Counted from the stretch's first letter, positions 1 through 10,251 are shown. The stretch is 25,635 nucleotides of DNA from Coptodactyla brooksi (GCA_033557675.1 JAWQRM010000250.1:1-25635), one strand, 5' to 3'. Translations and numbers: made by a program. Notes: generated by a model from the sequence alone, not told the origin.

Positions 1-32
1 ATATATATACTCGTATATATATATATATATAT
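1..32. repeat. (TA)n microsatellite at the window edge
   Basis: Near-pure alternating TA, interrupted once by CTCG around positions 10-13. The same TATATACTCGTATA context occurs beside the other long TA tract near 8173-8186. The left end is cut by the window boundary. Confidence 0.9.
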
Positions 33-2190
33 GACTTCCTAATAAACCTTCCAAATAAAATCCCTTTACCTTAACATTTCCTTACAATGATCTACTTATC
101 ATCAAGAACTAAATTCTGTGTGCTTTGTTCTATTATACGGCAATGTAAAAATATACAATAATGTATTGTATACTTTAGTCATGCCTAATACAATTTGTTA
201 ACAGACCCACACCGTATATACAAAGAAATGATTATCAAACGATAAAATGAACTTACATTTTTACTTTCTCTTACCGATATAGGTATAAAGAGAAAGCATT
301 TCATTCGCCAAAACTCGATGTTTGATATATCTTCACAAATAAGACTAGGTATATTTATAGTATACTTATGCTTCTTTCAGCAGTTGATCTGTCCACCCAT
401 CCATCCATCCTTCTGTAGTAGCTGTCATTATTGCCACATTAGACTAATCAAATCTATATTTTGCATATAGGTTAATCACCACAAGATTCAATAGAAAACT
501 AAGCAGAATATATGCATAAATTTCATGGGATGTATATGTTCAATAGTCACAATTTTTTGTTGTTACATTGGAAACTTATCCTGAATTGTTGGCTACCGAA
601 AAGGTAACTTGTGTTTTCTGTGCTTTAAATATCCTTATATACATTCTCATTTATCTTTCCTCTTAATGTCTAGAAATTCTGAGTAGGCTAGCCAATAAAC
701 GTATCCCTGCACTTCGGTAAGCTTAGCTATTAGTTAGTAGTTAGTAGTATTACGTATTCGGATCAATAATCACATTAAACGAAAGTTGAGTAATAACTAA
801 CTGAAAGTTATGACAGTTAGCAATAATTAGTCTGACATTTCGTAAAGTATTTTATATTTTTAAATGCACGAATATTTGGAAAATGCTAATACCATCATAT
901 ACAGAAGGATTTCTCCTCGGAAATATATCCAATTTGAGGATACTTCTTAATGTGGAGAGAGAATTCAGAAATACAGGAATCGTAGAAATAAGAAATAACC
1001 CTTGTTGAACTGTTATAGAGTAAATATTCCATATTGTTGCCAAAGACATAGGCAACTGTCTCGGTGGGCACTGCGCAAATTGCATCGATAACATTGAATT
1101 CATAGTCAAGCACTAAGATCTAGCACTATAACTACGTTTTTGCTAAATAATATTACAAGTTAACGAGTGTTAACCAGGCTATCATTTCTGGGCTTATCGG
1201 AATTATCATATTATAAAATATAATTATATGAAAGATTTTTTGGATTTTACGTTTCAATTTTCTTGAAAATCATTCTTTTGATGATTCACGTCACGCTAAA
1301 GTTAACTGTCATAAAGTGGGTACACCATAAATTTCTGCAAACATGCATTGACTGAGATGTGGACGCATCTCATAGGTTCATCCAGTCCCCAAATTTGAAT
1401 CCCATTAATTTAAAAAATGTAGCGTGACTCCGTAATAAACATTTCAGCAAAATTATCATTTTGAAAATTTCGAAAGGTTCGAAACTCAGGCTAGTCAAGG
1501 GTTTGATTACTTCTCGAGGGTACGATATAGGACCGTCAATGACACTTTTGCGTTGTTTGATAAAACAAAGGCTTGTGTTGATGATTTTATTGATAAATTA
1601 GATTCAATGTTCCCCACCATTAAATTTACCTACTAGGTAGATAACAATTGAACATTACCTTTTCTGTAGACGCTAGTCATTAGAAATAACAGTAAATTAG
1701 ATTTTGATGTATATAGGAAAAACATTTCAAGAATTAGATATATACCCAAAGATTTCTCTCACTGAGTTTAACACATACTGGTCGGTTTGTATTTTTTCAT
1801 CACTTAGTTCAGTTTCAATTCGTTTCAATTCATTAATTCATTGCACTAGATGTAAGAAAAGTTTATAGGATATCACGTTTTCATAGCAAGAACAACAAAC
1901 AAAAAATTAACTTCGCTGCACTTACAGTTAAACAATACCACCACTACACCAAAACCGAAAAGTTTATTTTGCTTAACGCACGTTTTGCTAACCAAGTCGG
2001 CATCTTTAGAAGCGCTTGCGGAAAAAACTGCTGCATGTTCTATTTTGTACTAAAATTTGGCGACCAGATGTCGCTCTTACTATCTAACATAGGCAATAGA
2101 AGGCATTAAAATGCATCCTTTCTTTTCTTTCGTTTCTTTTAGTGAACCTTATTTTCTGTGAAGTTATATTATGTTCCACAGGGCGCTTAA
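33..2190. other. AT-rich intergenic DNA, no gene seen
   Basis: No open frame here resembles a protein family I recognise. Two overlapping minus-strand frames near 852-1113 are short and low-complexity, and I do not call them. Small structures only: a CATC-type run near 400-413, an inverted pair TCACGCTA (1291-1298) and TAGCGTGA (1420-1427), and a short hairpin GAGATG/CATCTC near 1353-1370. Confidence 0.6.
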
Positions 2191-2200
2191 CGGATATCCC

Positions 2201-2300
2201 ACACATTTTAATCGTCTACGCATTTAATGATTGCTAAACTTTTAAATGCACACAAAAATCTATAGCTACAGGCATTTCCAAGCAATCCCACGTTCTCTAC
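2201..2300 (-). pseudogene. Penelope-like element (family 2) GIY-YIG tail, copy 1
   Basis: Read on the minus strand from 2300, about 30 codons stay open and end in TAA. They include YRFLCAFKSLAIIKC, which aligns residue for residue with the neighbouring copy (NRFLDAFESLEIIKC). In GIY-YIG nucleases of Penelope-like elements, this late segment carries the conserved glutamate and follows a Ser/Asn-rich turn. Here both glutamates of the FESLEI pattern are replaced (K and A), so the copy is decayed. At the DNA level it is roughly three quarters identical to 2450-2522 in the same orientation. The family assignment is inference from this short segment. Confidence 0.4.
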
Positions 2301-2394
2301 ACTAATTACCTCCACATATGATTAATCATGCCTTGATTTCTCGGATAACAACCGGATTCTCTGGATTATGCTTTATCTAATCTAATAAGATTTA

Positions 2395-2522
2395 CAGAGG
2401 ATTGAGCGGTATTGGCCCTCCGTCTTTATTAAGTCTATCCTTACATTTGATGATTTCTAGACTTTCAAATGCATCCAAGAATCTATTGTTGGATACATAT
2501 CTAAGCAATTTTACGCTGCCTA
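2395..2522 (-). pseudogene. Penelope-like element (family 2) GIY-YIG tail, copy 2
   Basis: About 41 open codons on the minus strand starting near 2522. They contain LLRYVSNNRFLDAFESLEI followed by a Lys/Cys-rich turn and LNKDGGPIP. The order SNN, hydrophobic, FESLEI, basic, then Asn/Lys/Asp/Gly-rich is what I know from the C-terminal end of GIY-YIG domains in Penelope-like elements. It is also collinear with the INILENFEIFKE segment of the family-1 copy at 3044-3556. The best preserved of three copies here (others at 2201-2300 minus and 8281-8373 plus). No GIY or YIG motif is present, so only the tail survives. Confidence 0.5.
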
Positions 2523-2525
2523 CTA

Positions 2526-2680
2526 AGTTTTTCCGTACGGTCGTACTTTAGGTGAGCCATGTGCTCTTAAAAATCTTGTTTGTAGAGATCTCTATGTTTG
2601 TTCAACATGTTTTTTATCGAGAATGGTTAACTGTTTTTCCTTGCTTCGTCTTAATCGTAGTGGGTTGGGTCTGCTTGACG
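2526..2680 (-). pseudogene. Possible reverse-transcriptase N-terminal scrap
   Basis: On the minus strand, a stretch with one stop reads through ILDKKHVEQT and then TRFLRAHGSPKVRPYGK. The second part resembles the PR-x-YG-x-PKIHK motif that opens the reverse transcriptase of Penelope-like and related elements, and the preceding Glu/Lys-rich part sits where their connecting helix usually lies. The Lys-His after PKV is lost and the frame ends soon after. It lies directly upstream (minus strand) of the family-2 tail, so it may belong to the same internally deleted element. The similarity is short; ancient noise is the alternative. Confidence 0.3.
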
Positions 2681-2681
2681 A

Positions 2682-3056
2682 ACATTTGTTTACTATTATT
2701 AGTCGACTTGTTTCAGCATTACGCTATTTTCAAGACCATATCATTTGCGTTGTTGTGTCTTATATAGGTGCTTTTTTTATTACAGGAGTTTTATATTTAT
2801 TACAGGATGTTAATTACTGGGTTTTTTAGAGTTTTGTTGAATGTTTTCTATGACATTCATTTTATTACTTTTGCGTAGGACTTTTATGCCCTGGAAATTT
2901 TGTTCTATACTTCCAGATAGGTGGGAATTCCTGTGTAGATGGTTTGCATAATTAGAGTCAAGTTTGTTATTTATATTGTTTATAAATATGTATATTTATG
3001 TTGTTTTCTTCTATTGCTGGTTATGTAAAGTGTTTTATATTATGTGCTGTGCGAAA
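2682..3056 (-). mobile_element. Penelope-like element (family 1) 3' end, inverted left arm
   Basis: This segment is the reverse complement of the neighbouring right arm (about 3160-3618). Landmarks match in inverted order: the CAGCATTACG/GTCGACTTG end block with CTATTATTAG, the TTACAGGAGTTTTAT block, the TCCAGATAGGTGGGAATTCC block, and the TTCTATTGCTGGTTATGTAA block. It lacks the roughly 100 bp encoding the GIY-YIG core present in the right arm, so it is a partial, diverged copy. Homology stops at the same point in both arms (ACATTTGTT at 2682-2690), which probably marks the element's 3' terminus. Inverted partial copies joined to the main copy are a known property of Penelope insertions. Confidence 0.8.
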
Positions 3057-3620
3057 TATTCGCAGGAACCGAACACGAAACACGATGGAACACCTCACAT
3101 CACACCTCACATCCACCGCATAACGAAAATCTTCAAAAAACAAGATATAAATATTGCATTCGCACAGCAGATAATATAAAACACTTTACACAACCAGCAA
3201 TAGAAGAAAACAACACAATGGAACTATCCGGAATGTATAAAATCAAGTGCGGCACATGCAATATGAAATACATCGGACAAACAGGTAGAAAATTTAAGAA
3301 CAGATATAACGGACACATCAAATGTGATATAAATAAAAAATTTGACTCTAATTATGCTGATCATCTATACAGAAATTCCCACCTACCTGGAAGTATAGAA
3401 CAAAATTTTCAGGTCATAAAAGTCCTAGTCAAAAGTAATAAAATCAATATCCTCGAAAACTTCGAAATATTCAAAGAAATCCTAAAATACCCAGCAATTA
3501 ACACCCAGGTCAACAACAACTCCCACCCCATATTCCAACCAATAAAACTCCTGTAATAACAAAAACCCCTATATAGTGAATGCTGAAACATGTCGACTAA
3601 TAATAGTTAACAAATGTACG
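2964..3620 (+). mobile_element. Penelope-like element (family 1) 3' fragment, right arm
   Basis: The plus-strand part encodes the end of the connector (HIHRITKIFKKQDINIAF in one frame), then shifts frame into the GIY-YIG endonuclease region ending at 3556, followed by about 60 bp of 3' untranslated sequence terminating near ACAAATGT (3610-3617). No reverse transcriptase is attached, so the copy is 5'-truncated. The central 100 bp (3057-3158) is the unpaired spacer between the two inverted arms. The start at 2964 is only the beginning of an open frame overlapping the left arm, not a real element boundary. Confidence 0.75.
3160..3556 (+). pseudogene. GIY-YIG endonuclease domain of a Penelope-like element (partial)
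   Basis: The open frame (extending upstream to an ATG at 3044) encodes a GIY-YIG nuclease. Visible motifs: the GIY strand as GMYKIKC, a CxxC pair (CGTC), the YIG strand as KYIGQTGRKF with the conserved arginine in the following helix (KNRYNGHI), two histidines in ADHLYRNSHLPG, and the glutamate-bearing tail ILENFEIFKE. In Penelope-like elements this domain lies C-terminal to the reverse transcriptase and nicks target DNA for priming. Here the RT is missing and the connector upstream is in another frame, so the start codon at 3044 is fortuitous. The nuclease core itself is intact to its natural C-terminus, unlike the other family-1 copies in the window. Confidence 0.8.
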
Positions 3621-6304
3621 ACTCTTCTCGAGGGGAGTCATTTTACAACATTTCATCTCCATAAATTACTTTCGAAATACAAACAGAAAACCGCCATGGA
3701 AAAATCTGTTACCTGCGACACACAGCTATGCAAAAGGTAAGTTGCAACTGAAACAGAATTTCAAGCATACGAGGTACAATGGTGGGTTTGGCAGCATTCA
3801 ATAGGCAAGTTTGTTGAAATTTGGAAACGCTACTAACATTCTCAAAATTTCGAAACTCATTGTTCGTCTATTGGCCAACTCTCCGGGATTCTGGCCCACT
3901 GTGTATCTCGTCGATTCGATTTTAACATCGTATGCATTTCCGCATGGTTTATTGTTTCGAATTCATTATTGTGCATACTCTGTTATGTTTCACCAATAGA
4001 TGGCAGCAGTTAGCGTTTGCGTATGTGTATCACTATGACGCTGTGGAAGCTGGAAATAGAGGGAATCATTCGCTAATAGAGAGTACTACTCACTTTAAAG
4101 CCCCGATTGCAACCTCATTGATCCATTTAAATTAGAACGTTAGGCAATACATTCCACAGAGAGGTTAGACATTATACATATTCCCAGTTGTGTGTAATAA
4201 TATGAAAGTACACAGACAAGAATGTTACTTACATAAACCATATCAGAAAACGTTATAGCAGACACAATTATAAGAAAACAAAACATTAATCAGAAAAGTA
4301 GTATTTTACAAACTCTCTGAGGAATTATGGGACATAGTCGCGTGAGTAATAATAATAATATCTAACATTGTAAGTATATACTATACAGTCAGAAAAAAAA
4401 TCAACAGATTTCCCAATATAAACCATCCAAGCTCAAACCAGCGGTATTATTATTAAAAAGAATTTATTATTAGTAAACTCAGATATGTAAATATTTAATT
4501 TCAATATTTACACCGACAGGGCGCTCTTTGTTATACCTGCTTCATGTTATACCCAGCTCAATGTCAATATCCGTCGGGTATCGAATTGCGAAATTTCCTT
4601 TCATTGGAAATATCGTCAACGTCCTTTTGATGGACATTGGGCAGCACAGTCTAATGCATAATCGATACCGCTGCTAATAGTTTTAACCGCAAAATGTCCG
4701 TCATTTTAGCTGATACGATGCCGCTAATAACTCAGATTTAAAGACATTCTTAACTTTCTTGTAAGCTTTCTGCACAAATAAATTAGTCTAGCTTTAGTAC
4801 ATACAACAGGGTACCAAACACCTGCTCCTGGGTTCAAGTATTCTTTGAATGCTTATTTGAATATTGAACACTGTAATCTAATCTGCTCTTGAATCGTCGA
4901 CTAGTGTTCCACAAGGATCAACTTTGAGACAGACATTTGCTATTTTGTCGCAATGCATTCCGACATTTGCTGTTTTTAATAGTTCATGTAATCAAGGTAC
5001 AAAAACTCATAGTGGCCAAGAAACCGAAAATACAGCAAACAAAAAATATTCTTTTAAATCAGATTATTAGATTATTTTAAGCAATCTCTTATACTAAGCA
5101 GCGATTAAATTTTAAACCAAAACCTAAGATTGGTTTTATTTGCAGAACAACTTGAAGCATTTTATATATCACCGAAACGATACGTTGAGAAAACACGTGT
5201 TGTTCCATATTTAATTAAATTCTTTACAAAGCAACATTCAATTTCAAACCGTTTCAAATCTTTATCACATTATGATAAGAAGTAAAATTGTTTAGCATAA
5301 TCTTCCACTCAAGCATCGTTGGTATACTCCTGTATAATCAGAATATAAACAGACAAATGATACAGTTTAATATCATTAAACATTTTTCTGTCTGCAATCC
5401 AATTTAGTAGTTTATTTATTTACATTTATTTATCTAACAGAATATGCTTAGCACCATATAAACTCAGTATTTTATTTCACTGTATGTACCCTACCCCCTT
5501 TTTTAGGAAGACATGTTGAGTTTATTCTGAGGTTGTTTCTGTTTGCCCAAAGTTTTCTGATTTAAATTTTTTTATTTTTTTTGTTTCATAGCATTTTTCA
5601 CCCAATAACTTTCGATGAAATTGCATTGATCAACATTCAAGAAAACACACACCCGTGTGTTTTTTTTTGACAGAAGGTGTGTGATTTTGATATCACATCA
5701 ACTGTGAATTCTATTTACAAAGTTCTTCTTTACAAAATGCCTTAAGGACATTTTTACGCGAATGCGGTATTTTCATATATAACGGAGACATCGGAGGGAA
5801 AGAACTATGAACCGAAAATCGAACACATTCGGTTTATATCTATGATCCCAGTGGTACACAAAGTACACAAGGCAACGTTTCAACATTGATGATAATTGAT
5901 GAATTTTCCTGCAAAACTTGTTGTCTGCGCATGATTTTATTATGCAATCTCAAACAATCCGTAAACACACAGACAACAATAGGGGCTGCATTTAACCTGC
6001 GGCAATTATTGATCACAACGTGTATTATTACTACCAGAGCTGAGCAACTCAATATAGGCTCCTGGCTTAATTACATTGTGACTATATATGAGCGTATGGG
6101 AAAGTTACAAAATACTTAGATTGTATCAATTTATCGCTATTGACGTTTGTAGTATACTACCTTGTTAGATATTCCCTCGACTTTTCTTGAATGCGCTTTG
6201 AATCTGGTAACATAAACTAGTGATAGAAACAACTTCTTAAAGTTCAGAAACGTCGCTTCGCTATTTTTAATTAAAGGTTTTTCGTCCTCGTGGAAACATT
6301 TTGA
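3621..6304. other. AT-rich intergenic DNA, no gene seen
   Basis: No frame here matches a known family. A plus-strand pair of overlapping frames at 3811-4135 is short and unconvincing. Other contents are a TAA-rich run near 4349-4361, a hairpin followed by a T run (5642-5668), and one isolated occurrence of AATAGGGGCTGCA near 5981-5993 (see rejected items). Confidence 0.6.
5642..5668 (+). other. Hairpin followed by a T run
   Basis: AAAACACAC (5642-5650) and GTGTGTTTT (5655-5663) pair perfectly over 9 bp around a 4-nt loop. The T run continues to 5668. It looks like an intrinsic terminator, but in a eukaryotic AT-rich context with CA/TG dinucleotide runs it is more likely a chance simple-sequence palindrome. 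Confidence 0.45.
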
Positions 6305-6497
6305 TATATAAGGTTCATTCAATAAATAATGAGCCACGGTCACCTGTGTCAACAGCAGTTCTTTTTATTCAAAAATATTGAGCCTGAAGTTTTACGCATT
6401 TATCCTACTATGAAACTAGACGGGATATCCCCCTCTCACACAAATGTTTTTTGAGTTCTCCGACCACATGAAAATCGCAAGGAGACAGATCAGGACT
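6305..6497 (-). pseudogene. Mariner-type transposase C-terminal fragment
   Basis: Read on the minus strand from 6497: SPDLSPCDFHVVGELKKHL, then two adjacent stops, then DKCVKLQAQYF and a stop. The first block is the catalytic third-aspartate motif of mariner-family transposases (usual form YSPDLAPCDFHLF). The second matches the family's final segment, where a basic-Asp-Lys-Cys pattern precedes the C-terminus. The first two aspartate motifs and the DNA-binding domain are missing. It differs from the mariner at 6663-7860, which reads SPDISLCDYFLF, so it is a separate family. No terminal repeat was recognised. Confidence 0.65.
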
Positions 6498-6662
6498 AAT
6501 GGTTAAGAATCTCCCACTTAAATTTTACTAACTAATGATAGTTTCTACATATCGTTGGCAGTTTGCCCTTACAATACTGTTAAAATTTTAAAGTTACCGA
6601 TTGGGCGTAACAGGCTTCGGGTGTTAGATCCACTGATACAGTGCAATGCTAAGCTACATATA

Positions 6663-7860
6663 CATAGTATGACAATTAAATAACGAGAATTTTTAGATAC
6701 CTATATGAAAGAAACACACATTGAATTATGTTTAAAAGCTATTGTTTATTCAAAATATATAATGCATGCATATTTTTTGTATGCCATCCTTAGGAATGGC
6801 CTTCGGTACCTGCGTCACAGCTGCTTGAATGGCTGAAATCTCATCATAAAACGATCCTCTCATCGCAATTTTCGCAGTTTAGGGAAAAGAAAATAGTCAC
6901 ACAGTGATATATCAGGCGAATGCTGTGTGTTATTAAAAAATTCACGAACTTTCACGTCTGATGTAGTGGTGCATTATCATGCAATAAAAACAGCTGTTTT
7001 TCTGTTGGATATTTAGGCCTAACGCGTACAAATTCTTGACTACAAATAATGTATAACTGCTAAATAATATTCTCAATTGACAGTTCTACCTTGTGGAACA
7101 AATACCTTGTGAACAATCCCTTGTGAATCATAAAAAGTAATCAACATTGTCTTGAGTTTTAACTTCTGAAAGCGGATTTTTTTTGGGTTTTGGTTCGCCT
7201 TTCGACTTCCATTTTGCAGAATCAACAAAATCTGCATCATTTTCAGCAGTTTTAATGAAGTCTGCAATATTCTACACGAGCCATTTCTTGGTCGTCATTT
7301 AAAGCATGTGGAACAAAATGTGCACGAACTTGTTTTTGTCGAACAGTTTCTCTATTTGGTTTTAATTCTTCAACCAACATTCTCAGAGTAAAATTTCTGT
7401 CGACAGCAATGATTTCACGGATTTTTTCTACCAATTCAGCACGATTTTTAGTTTCTGGACGACCAAGTCTGTCATCATCATTTAAATCTTCGCGACCATT
7501 TTTAGATGAATTGAACCACTCATAAACTCTAGCATTAGAAATACAATCATCACCTTCTCTCATCAATTCGTAAGCCTCAACAAATTTTTTTCCAGTTTGA
7601 AACAAAATTTAGTATTTGCTGCGTGTTCCATTATGTTTTTACATCAACACAATTTTTACAGTAATTCAATTGGCTGTAACTTTGCAACCTGTCATCCGAG
7701 TAGCAGGAATTTAGGTTCGTTCGAAAGAGGTGACTTTCGAACAAATTTTCTATGTACTTTCTATGGTTACTTTCTATGTAACAAGATATATGTCCGATAC
7801 ATGGCGCTACAGGTTTTATGATTTAAATTGGCATTCTCGTTATTTAATTGTCATACTGTG
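6663..7860 (-). mobile_element. Full-length but inactive mariner element
   Basis: Complete element of 1,198 bp. Terminal inverted repeats of 28 bp lie at 6663-6690 and 7833-7860 and differ at one position (CATAGTATG versus CACAGTATG when read inward). TA duplications flank it at 6661-6662 and 7861-7862, the target preference of mariner/Tc1 elements. The transposase is on the minus strand (7631 down to about 6770). Size, terminal repeats, target duplication and encoded protein all agree with mariner. A 9-bp perfect hairpin GTTCGAAAG/CTTTCGAAC sits in the region upstream of the gene (7719-7742). Confidence 0.92.
6770..7631 (-). pseudogene. Mariner transposase (degenerate)
   Basis: The start is the ATG at 7629-7631 (MEHAANTKFCFKL), matching the usual mariner N-terminus. 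A one-base frameshift follows at once, leading into the frame at 7605-7252 with the HTH region: KKFVEAYELMREG, VYEWFNSSKNGREDL, DRLGRPE and a second helix-turn-helix ending LKPNRETVRQ. The segment carrying the first catalytic aspartate (TGDESW in relatives) is deleted between VEYCRLH and the next frame, 7267-7073, which reads KTMLITFYDSQGIVHKVFVP. Further on LHDNAPLH (second aspartate, 6968-6983) and SLCDYFLFPKL (third, around 6896) remain, about 26 residues apart instead of 34, with stops and frameshifts between. It cannot encode an active enzyme. Confidence 0.9.
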
Positions 7861-7887
7861 TACTTAAATAGTCTGAACAGTTGAATA

Positions 7888-7966
7888 GTTTGAATGGTTA
7901 GCACATTGGACTGCTTAAACACGGCCCCCAACTTGCACATGTAGGATGATGGTATGAACCAAACTA
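7888..7966 (+). repeat. tRNA-like sequence, possible SINE head
   Basis: TGGTTAGCACATTGG at 7895-7909 resembles a Pol III A box with the tRNA D-arm, followed by an anticodon-arm-like GGACTGCTTAAAC. GGTATGAACC at 7951-7960 is two changes from a B box (GGTTCGAACC). The spacing of about 40 bp suits a tRNA-derived promoter. The arms do not fold into a proper cloverleaf, so this is not a functional tRNA. A SINE head or tRNA pseudogene is the likeliest reading. It begins 26 bp beyond the mariner's right-hand TA. Confidence 0.35.
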
Positions 7967-8193
7967 ACATATCTCACCTACGTATTCTTATGTAATTTTG
8001 GGAGAGTAGGCAAAAAGTGATATACGATTCCTGGAATTCGTTAGAAATAATTTACGAAAAAGATAAAGTATATTTGGAAGGCGTCAAGACTTAATACATA
8101 TTGTATTAAGTTTTATTAATGCGTACATGTACATACACACACACATTTGCATACATACGTACTTGTATGTATCTATATACTCGTATAGTACAC

Positions 8194-8196
<3 letters not shown>

Positions 8197-8241
<45 letters not shown>

Positions 8242-8249
8242 TATATATA
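8197..8249. repeat. (TA)n microsatellite
   Basis: About 25 TA units with one AAT interruption near 8234. It directly abuts the family-2 Penelope-like tail at 8258-8373. The minus-strand frame through it (runs of Ile-Tyr) is a repeat artefact. Confidence 0.95.
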
Positions 8250-8257
8250 AATGTAAG

Positions 8258-8373
8258 GCTGCGAAGTAATGCTGCATTATCTACACTTAACATCCAACAA
8301 TAGTTTCTTCGGTGCATTGGTAAGTCTAGAAATATTCGAATATAACAGTAGGTATAATAATAAACAAAACTAA
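8258..8373 (+). pseudogene. Penelope-like element (family 2) GIY-YIG tail, copy 3
   Basis: From 8281 the plus strand reads LHLTSNNSFFGALVSLEIFE then YNSRYNNKQN and a stop. This is collinear with VSNNRFLDAFESLEIIK...DRLNKD of the minus-strand copy at 2395-2522. The DNA also aligns (CATCCAACAATAG, GTGCATTGG and AAGTCTAGAAAT correspond to reverse-strand blocks at 2450-2522). The conserved glutamate of SLEI remains, and the first is lost. Only the last 30 codons are recognisable. Confidence 0.45.
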
Positions 8374-10179
8374 TGACTAAAACGGTGAACGGAGTATAGT
8401 AGACAACTCTACAGGAAGTAAAATCCAAAGAAGTAGGCAGCTTTCAATAAATGAGCAGTATAATAGAAATAGAAGGAAGTAAAATTGACATTGAGGGTAG
8501 GATAGACCGCAGGAAGAGAGCATATCATTCAATTCATTATCAATTAAAACGAAGACAAGAATCATAGATATATAAATACCTAAGAAGCACCCTTCAAATT
8601 CACTGACCGAGAAAAATAATAACTGACAACTTATGGAAAATTACAGATATGGAAAAAGTAAAAGATATAACATAGTAGCAAAAGTGACAATGCTTGGGGC
8701 ACACTTTAAGAAAGTTAACAACAAACGTGACAAGACCTAGGGATACATGGAAGACAAACTTAGAAAGCGAACTGGATAGGTGAGCGCAAAAGCAAAAGAT
8801 GGGCACATGAGATTTCGGAAAAAGAGCAGGAAAAACTCTCGTCATCTGAGATAACCCCAGTAAAATGTACGGATGAAACAGCCTTGGAGGTTATTTAAAA
8901 TAAGTGATGGAGATGTTTGAAGAAATTGGTTCATCTGTCCTGATTACAAGAAAGCTTAGAACTATAAATCTGTTTGTAGACTACTTAATATTTCTGTTAC
9001 TAATGTGACAGATGTTCCATAGTACAAAACAAAATGAATAGTACAGAGACAATTGTGCAGTACAAAATATCAATGGAAGTAAACTAAGTTTTAATTTTTA
9101 GCTTAAATTATCGCAGTTATTAACTATGTTATTTGGGAGGAGAGGAATGCGAAGACAAAAATAAATACCACAAGAAAAGAATTCTTCTGTAACAAATTTC
9201 ATAGAAGTAAAGGAGAAGGTCTTTTATTAAAATATTTACTTCATAGCCAACACCGGACATATCAAATTTCACCTTATGAGAAAATAGTTTGTCAATGATG
9301 TAGCACAGTTTTCACAAATCTGGCAACATTGCATCATACAAATTAAAAACGTTTTAACTAAAATAACAATTTTGCATTAATGAATATGAAACAAACGGCT
9401 TTAGGTACAAGATTACCACGTAACAATAATATCAACATTAATAACAATAATATTAATCGAATTCTACTTAAAGGTCAATTTATTTTCTTACATTAATAGC
9501 TAAAGTAACTAAAGCAGCTAAAGTATAATAGTAAATTAAACTAAAATGTAATAAAACGTATAAAAAATTTACGAAAATAGTCGCTGGAATAAATCAAGGT
9601 AACGTCCCATTTTACATTCGCCAGAAAAGGCGCAATACTAAACTACCAGTTGGTTTTACCACGACCGTTTTACCATAATGAGTCGTAAACCTCAAATTCC
9701 AAATCGTTTAAATTAGATTGGAGAAGCGATACACATGCAATCTTACGAAATTTCCCAGTCCGACTCATGCGGTGAAAAGTAATTGCGGCCGGAATTACTT
9801 ATGCAACCCATGCAAATCCTCATGGCTGAACGGTGGCGCGCACGTGTATCCCAAACCGCAACATCTCGCGACGTGTAGGGAACTACGTATCGCTGTTTAA
9901 CGATTAGGCTGCCGGCAATAAGTCGCCTTCCAAGCGATGTCCATACTGAACGCAACAACCGTAACTAAATTGGAATTGTGGCACATTTGCATGTGTACAG
10001 TGTTTTAGCATCTGCGACTAATACCTTCTGAGTGCTACTAATTAGTAACTATCAGTCAGTCTAAATTCTCTGTACCAAGAATATGTAGATAGACCATAAC
10101 TATCTACAGTATGGAAATAAGACATGAATAAAAATTTTAAAACCTTACTTCTTGATATTCGTATGTGTTCTTCCTTGCT
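8374..10179. other. Intergenic DNA, no gene seen
   Basis: AT-rich to 9600, then a slightly more GC-rich stretch (about 9600-9960) with two antisense open frames of 60-71 codons that match nothing I know. A plus-strand reading near 8720-8880 contains TRPRDTWK-like text that faintly recalls LINE C-termini, but it is too weak to annotate. A minor run of AAT/ATT trinucleotides occurs at 9424-9455. Confidence 0.55.
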
Positions 10180-10251
10180 TTTTTTATTTCTCCTTATATA
10201 TGAAGGATGACGATTTTATTGTAGGAGTCCGATTGGTTGGAATATAGGATG
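10180..10251 (-). mobile_element. Penelope-like element (family 1) 3' terminal fragment
   Basis: The block CTTATATATGAAGGATGACG ... GATTGGTTGGAATATAGGAT aligns with 14596-14653 of the other minus-strand copy and, inverted, with the 3' untranslated part at 3530-3570. Orientation and order fit as the missing 3' end of the PLE body that resumes near 11800, with an insert between. Homology ends sharply at GGATGG/TGTGTCGCG. Confidence 0.6.

Noticed and set aside
1413..1490. Possible tRNA gene with B box GGTTCGAAACTC near 1477-1488
   Set aside because: No A box at proper distance and no cloverleaf arms could be formed.
5642..5668. Bacterial-style intrinsic terminator
   Set aside because: The window is eukaryotic and the stem is a simple CA/TG repeat; kept only as a hairpin.
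5981..5993. AATAGGGGCTGCA also occurs here, as in the two 60-bp blocks
   Set aside because: Similarity stops at these 13 bases on both sides, so I cannot support it as a third copy of the block, although chance identity of this length is unusual.
8084..8428. 114-codon minus-strand frame with Ile-Tyr runs
   Set aside because: Created by the (TA)n microsatellite.
8660..8890. LINE-like reverse-transcriptase C-terminus (TRPRDTWK, then WAHEISEKEQEKL)
   Set aside because: The resemblance rests on a few residues across shifting frames with no RT core motif nearby.
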